From Candidatus Methanoperedens sp. (GTDB taxonomy: Archaea > Halobacteriota > Methanosarcinia > Methanosarcinales > Methanoperedenaceae): DNA of 24,762 nt. The notes under the pieces are model-generated. The model did not search any database. It was given only the letters and a program-made list of their open reading frames with translations, and was not told the origin of the DNA. Positions 21,923-24,762 of the stretch are shown in pieces (within the stretch, counting starts at the first letter, position 1; each line of letters opens with the position of its first letter). The position numbers and the translations under genes are program-made. The stretch is taken from positions 1 through 24,762 of the forward strand of contig JAHFCV010000012.1 in the NCBI GenBank assembly GCA_023249275.1. Reading direction: 5' to 3'.

Positions 21923-22318
21923 TCAACCCAGAATTTCAGCCATTTCTGCGACGGTCACCGTTTGTCTCATTGCCTGGTCATCCCAGAGCTTCCTGAAATA
22001 ATAGAAGTACTCATATAATTCATAAACATCTTTTGAATATATTATCTTATTACTTTTTATGACATCTATCTGAATATAAAGCGGCAGCTCTTCAAAAAAC
22101 CTGACATCGTATTTTTTTGAAAACACATCCAGTTTCCTGTATACTTCATTCAATAAACTCTTCTTATCCTTACATGAAGGTGAAACTATACAAACATCAA
22201 TATCGCTTTGCTGCGTATCCTCGCCTTTTGCAACCGACCCATAAAGCAGGATAGCAAGAATATCTTCTCTCAAAGACAGGAAAAAAAAGTCTTTCCTTAC
22301 AGGTTCGATTTCAACCAT
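21923..22318 (-). CDS. Minimal nucleotidyltransferase (MNT, MntA-like)
   Basis: The 131-residue pol-beta-fold nucleotidyltransferase has the signature LLYGSVAKGEDTQQSDIDVCIV, with G27-S28 and the metal aspartates D39 and D41. A third acidic residue lies in YIQIDVI (about 85). The helical tail ends YFRKLWDDQAMRQTV. Such MNT proteins are commonly the antitoxin of HEPN/MNT pairs, where they adenylylate the HEPN toxin. No HEPN gene (R-x4-6-H motif) was found beside it. Upstream bases 22319-22530 hold only a 22-codon frame overlapping the start (MGHLTAISDFSEVIEIWLKS) and no gene I can support. Confidence 0.82.
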   Translation of the reverse strand: MVEIEPVRKDFFFLSLREDILAILLYGSVAKGEDTQQSDIDVCIVSPSCKDKKSLLNEVYRKLDVFSKKYDVRFFEELPLYIQIDVIKSNKIIYSKDVYELYEYFYYFRKLWDDQAMRQTVTVAEMAEILG

Positions 22319-22530
22319 ATCTCAATAACCTCTGAAAAATCCGAAATCGCTGTTAAATGCCCCATGATTGAATCAATATCTCCAGTTATCTTTTAATTTA
22401 TTATGACCAATAAACTATATCATAGTAACCTTTTCTTTTTAATACAACAGGGCTACACACAACCGGACTGCTTTCGATAAAATCGGGAATTCTCTTATTC
22501 TACCAATCACACTATCACATCATTTCTTTC

Positions 22531-22965
22531 TCACTGAAACCTTATCGGCGAAGCCCCTAACTTCTCGTCAAACACCCTTTCCGCTGCAATATCCATCTCC
22601 ACTATAAAAATCTCAACCACCATGAAAGCCTGCGCCTTTTTCCTGAAACAGCCCATAGTCATCCCCCTGCTGCCGCCCGCTGCGCCATGAAGATGAATCT
22701 TCGGCTCACCGTTTTCCCAAAAAATATTGCCTGCGCCCATAATCTCGCGCGCATCCGCAAACGAAGACCATACAGTCGTGGGCGGCACCACTTTCTCCTT
22801 CGGACCAGTCACCAGCTCCGCTTCCCCCATTGCTCCAAGCATGATAAAAAAAGCCGAACTTATATCCTCTTTCAAAGCAAGCGCCGATAGCTCAGCAATC
22901 ACATCCTCGCCGTGGTCAATCCTGGCAGCAAATACCCGCCCTATAGAACCTTTCCGGTAATCCAT
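22531..22965 (-). CDS. PPC/DUF296-domain protein
   Basis: The 144-residue PPC (plant and prokaryote conserved) domain protein begins IGRVFAARIDHGEDVIAELSALALKEDISSAFFIMLGAMGEAELV. It then has the G-P-K-E turn, IHLHGAAGG (the His pair that may bind metal), and the MTMGCFRKKAQAFMVVEIFIVEM strands. Prokaryotic members are small trimeric proteins of unknown role. A fusion to an AT-hook makes the plant forms DNA-binding, but there is none here. It is monocistronic on the minus strand. Confidence 0.85.
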   Translation of the reverse strand: MDYRKGSIGRVFAARIDHGEDVIAELSALALKEDISSAFFIMLGAMGEAELVTGPKEKVVPPTTVWSSFADAREIMGAGNIFWENGEPKIHLHGAAGGSRGMTMGCFRKKAQAFMVVEIFIVEMDIAAERVFDEKLGASPIRFQ

Positions 22966-23017
22966 AGACAGAGTATATCAAACATGATTTTAAAACTTGT
23001 GATTAGTTGCGCTGCGT

Positions 23018-24352
23018 TCATCCCCTTAACCTTGAAACGCCCTGCCTGACTTTAAGGAGCAACTTTTCAGGCACGGAATCGAGCAAACCCGAATCAAGAT
23101 ACACCGCCCGCGCCCATGCATTGGCTGATTTATCGTAACTGCCGAGGCTGTAATATACCGAACCGATGCCGTGGTACGCGTCCGGGAATTCAGGGTCAAG
23201 CCTGAGAACCTCCTGGAATTCCTTGAGCGCGTCCTCGTGCCTGCCCATGTCGGCATAGATATTTCCCAGGTTGCTTCGGGCTATGGTATAATCGGGATTG
23301 AGCCGCAACGCCTCCTGGAATTCCTTGAGCGCTTCAGTGAGCCTGTTTTGCAAAGCGTAGATATTACCAAGGTTATTGTGGGCAACTGCATAGCCTGGGT
23401 TAATCCTGATAGCTTCCTCCAGCTCTTTTATTGCCTCTTCGTATCTGCCTTCTCCTGCATAGACATTACCGAGGTTATTGTGCGCCTCGGTATATCCGGG
23501 ATTGAGCCTGAGCGCCTCTTGAAGTTCCCTGACTGCCTCATCGCGCTTTCCTAACTTATCATATGTCACGGCAAGGTTATTATGGACTTCGACATAACCA
23601 GGATTAAGCCGCAGCGCCTCATTAAGCTCTGATACCGCTTCCTCATATCTGCCTAATCTATCATAGGTAATCCCCAGGTTGTTATGGATGTTATGGCTCA
23701 AACCAATGCCGCTTGTTACCTGGAAAAACGAGTAATAATCATTTAAAAGATTTGCAATCTCTTCCTCCGGATTTCCCGAACTCTTAAGAGAATAGCAATT
23801 TTCTTTCCGGTTATATCGCTGCATGTCTATTTCAATTATCGAATCGATGCTGAAATCCACGAAAATCATCGAACCAGCGGAGAAACCATCAGTCATAATA
23901 AAGACATGCTGACCTGCACTTGCAGCCTTTACCTCCGATATCATGCAGTTTATGAGTATATAACCAAGCTGTGTGATTGCTGCGCAGGATGCGAGGAATT
24001 CCTGTTCCTTTCTTTTTTCTTTTGCCGGGATACCGGCTTTATCCAGAACTACAAAGATGTCCTCATTCTTGCAATTAATACCGTTAACAAGAAGCCTGAT
24101 AAGTTTAGTTGGAAAATCGGGGCGATAGTAGCCTTTATTTTCCAGGAGTTGCATCAGCTCTTTCAGTGAACTGATTAACAGGTTGGTATCTTTTGACTCC
24201 TGGGCAGTGTTTACCGCCAGTTTTAGCTTATCGAAATCTATCTCTTTGAATAAAGTCTCCAGTTCCTGCATGATGGCGTTAAGGCTTGTCTCATGATATC
24301 CAAGGCGCGTAAGCATGCATCTGATGTCAGGAAAAGAATTTGTAAGAGTCAT
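23018..24352 (-). CDS. Six-repeat TPR protein with an archaeal N-terminal domain
   Basis: In this 444-residue protein residues 1-215 form an unrecognised domain (including CAAITQLGYILINCMISEVK and IFVDFSIDSIIEIDM, a beta-strand pair). Residues 220-423 are six tandem 34-residue tetratricopeptide repeats, each close to A-H-N-N-L-G-x-x-Y-x-x-x-G-R-x-x-E-A-x-x-E-x-x-E-A-x-R-x-N-P-G-Y, with repeat 6 most diverged. Such repeats mediate protein-protein contacts. There is no signal peptide or helix anchor, so it is cytoplasmic. It is transcribed alone. The repeats at the DNA level are also similar, so copy number could vary. Confidence 0.85.
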   Translation of the reverse strand: MTLTNSFPDIRCMLTRLGYHETSLNAIMQELETLFKEIDFDKLKLAVNTAQESKDTNLLISSLKELMQLLENKGYYRPDFPTKLIRLLVNGINCKNEDIFVVLDKAGIPAKEKRKEQEFLASCAAITQLGYILINCMISEVKAASAGQHVFIMTDGFSAGSMIFVDFSIDSIIEIDMQRYNRKENCYSLKSSGNPEEEIANLLNDYYSFFQVTSGIGLSHNIHNNLGITYDRLGRYEEAVSELNEALRLNPGYVEVHNNLAVTYDKLGKRDEAVRELQEALRLNPGYTEAHNNLGNVYAGEGRYEEAIKELEEAIRINPGYAVAHNNLGNIYALQNRLTEALKEFQEALRLNPDYTIARSNLGNIYADMGRHEDALKEFQEVLRLDPEFPDAYHGIGSVYYSLGSYDKSANAWARAVYLDSGLLDSVPEKLLLKVRQGVSRLRG

Positions 24353-24544
24353 TTTTGAACAGGATTTTATACGTCAAAGCCCGCTTTTACCCTTATCAGT
24401 TATAAAACCATCGGATACGCACTGATTATTCCAATGAGAATCCAATAATAAGCCAATCCTGCATGTTATTTTCCCAAAATGGTGGAATTTATTCAACCGT
24501 TACATTTTTTAACTCCTAAGCAGATTAAGGCGAAAGGAGATAAT

Positions 24545-24762
24545 ATGTCAAATAAACTTGTATTGATGCTAATATTACTTGTTACAGCAGTTTTTATTGC
24601 AGGATGTATTGATAAAGATAAGGGGACTAATCCCCCGGTCAAATCTGATTTAATCCCTACGACCGGTTTACCTGACGGTCTTACCTATATGGGAATCCAT
24701 GAAACCTCTGTGGAGATCGGCAGCTCTTCGATAAATGCAACTGAAGGTGTTTACAGGAATAA
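24545..24762 (+). CDS. Lipoprotein, 5' part only (runs off window)
   Basis: ATG 24545 opens a frame that stays open to the window end (72 codons). A hydrophobic signal is followed by the lipobox F-I-A-G-C (Cys21), a short charged and proline stretch, and a segment beginning LPDGLTYMGIHETSVEIGSS. An AAGGAGAT ribosome-binding site (about 24534-24541) precedes it. The family was not recognised from this fragment. The 24353-24544 spacer ahead of it is AT-rich and non-coding. Confidence 0.75.
   Translation, partial: MSNKLVLMLILLVTAVFIAGCIDKDKGTNPPVKSDLIPTTGLPDGLTYMGIHETSVEIGSSSINATEGVYRN

Overview
The window reads as a chromosomal segment of a euryarchaeon, most likely of the methanogen/ANME group near Methanosarcinales. 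This is an inference from gene content. A fibrillarin-type rRNA 2'-O-methyltransferase marks it as archaeal. A free-standing NrpR effector domain (NrpRII type), a DUF2111 protein, a DUF98-type chorismate lyase (methanopterin route) and archaeal TATA boxes, several about 26 nt upstream of a start codon (leaderless genes), point to the methanogen lineage. ClpB is of the bacterial type, as in some Methanosarcinales. No rRNA, tRNA or CRISPR array was recognised.

Left part (1-5460). Two IS200/IS605-like elements are present. One is cut by the window start (1-109) and one is complete at about 4850-5449. Both lie on the minus strand, directly after the TGA stop codon of a minus-strand gene. Between them are two small minus-strand genes (one a 54-aa two-helix membrane protein), an archaeal AAA ATPase with a DUF4143-like C-terminus, and clpB with palindromes upstream.

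Middle (5454-16056). In order: a membrane-anchored beta-domain protein; hemB overlapping a DUF2227-like membrane protein; a lipoprotein with a possible Cys-His-Glu papain/transglutaminase-like domain; nrpRII divergent from a protein with a nuclease-fold-like N-terminus; a CPA2 cation/proton antiporter; a two-gene unit ending in chorismate lyase; Fe-type superoxide dismutase convergent with a 40-aa desulforedoxin-like protein (an oxidative-stress pair); an isoprenylcysteine-methyltransferase-like membrane enzyme; and a two-gene unit of an isocitrate/isopropylmalate-family dehydrogenase and fibrillarin.

Right part (16121-24762). A three-helix membrane protein is followed by an RLAN-domain protein overlapping by 4 nt with a RimK-like ATP-grasp ligase. 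These two converge on a GNAT acetyltransferase that ends a USP - DUF2111 - GNAT minus-strand run. This RLAN/ATP-grasp/GNAT set resembles the amidoligase neighbourhoods predicted to make small peptides, and is the best candidate here for an undescribed system. lysA follows, divergent from usp. Then come a 28-codon ORF with a strong ribosome-binding site, an AT-rich orphan gene, a YgiT-type zinc-finger gene with a minimal nucleotidyltransferase (toxin-antitoxin-like parts lacking obvious partners), a PPC/DUF296 protein, a six-TPR protein, and the start of a lipoprotein gene running off the window.
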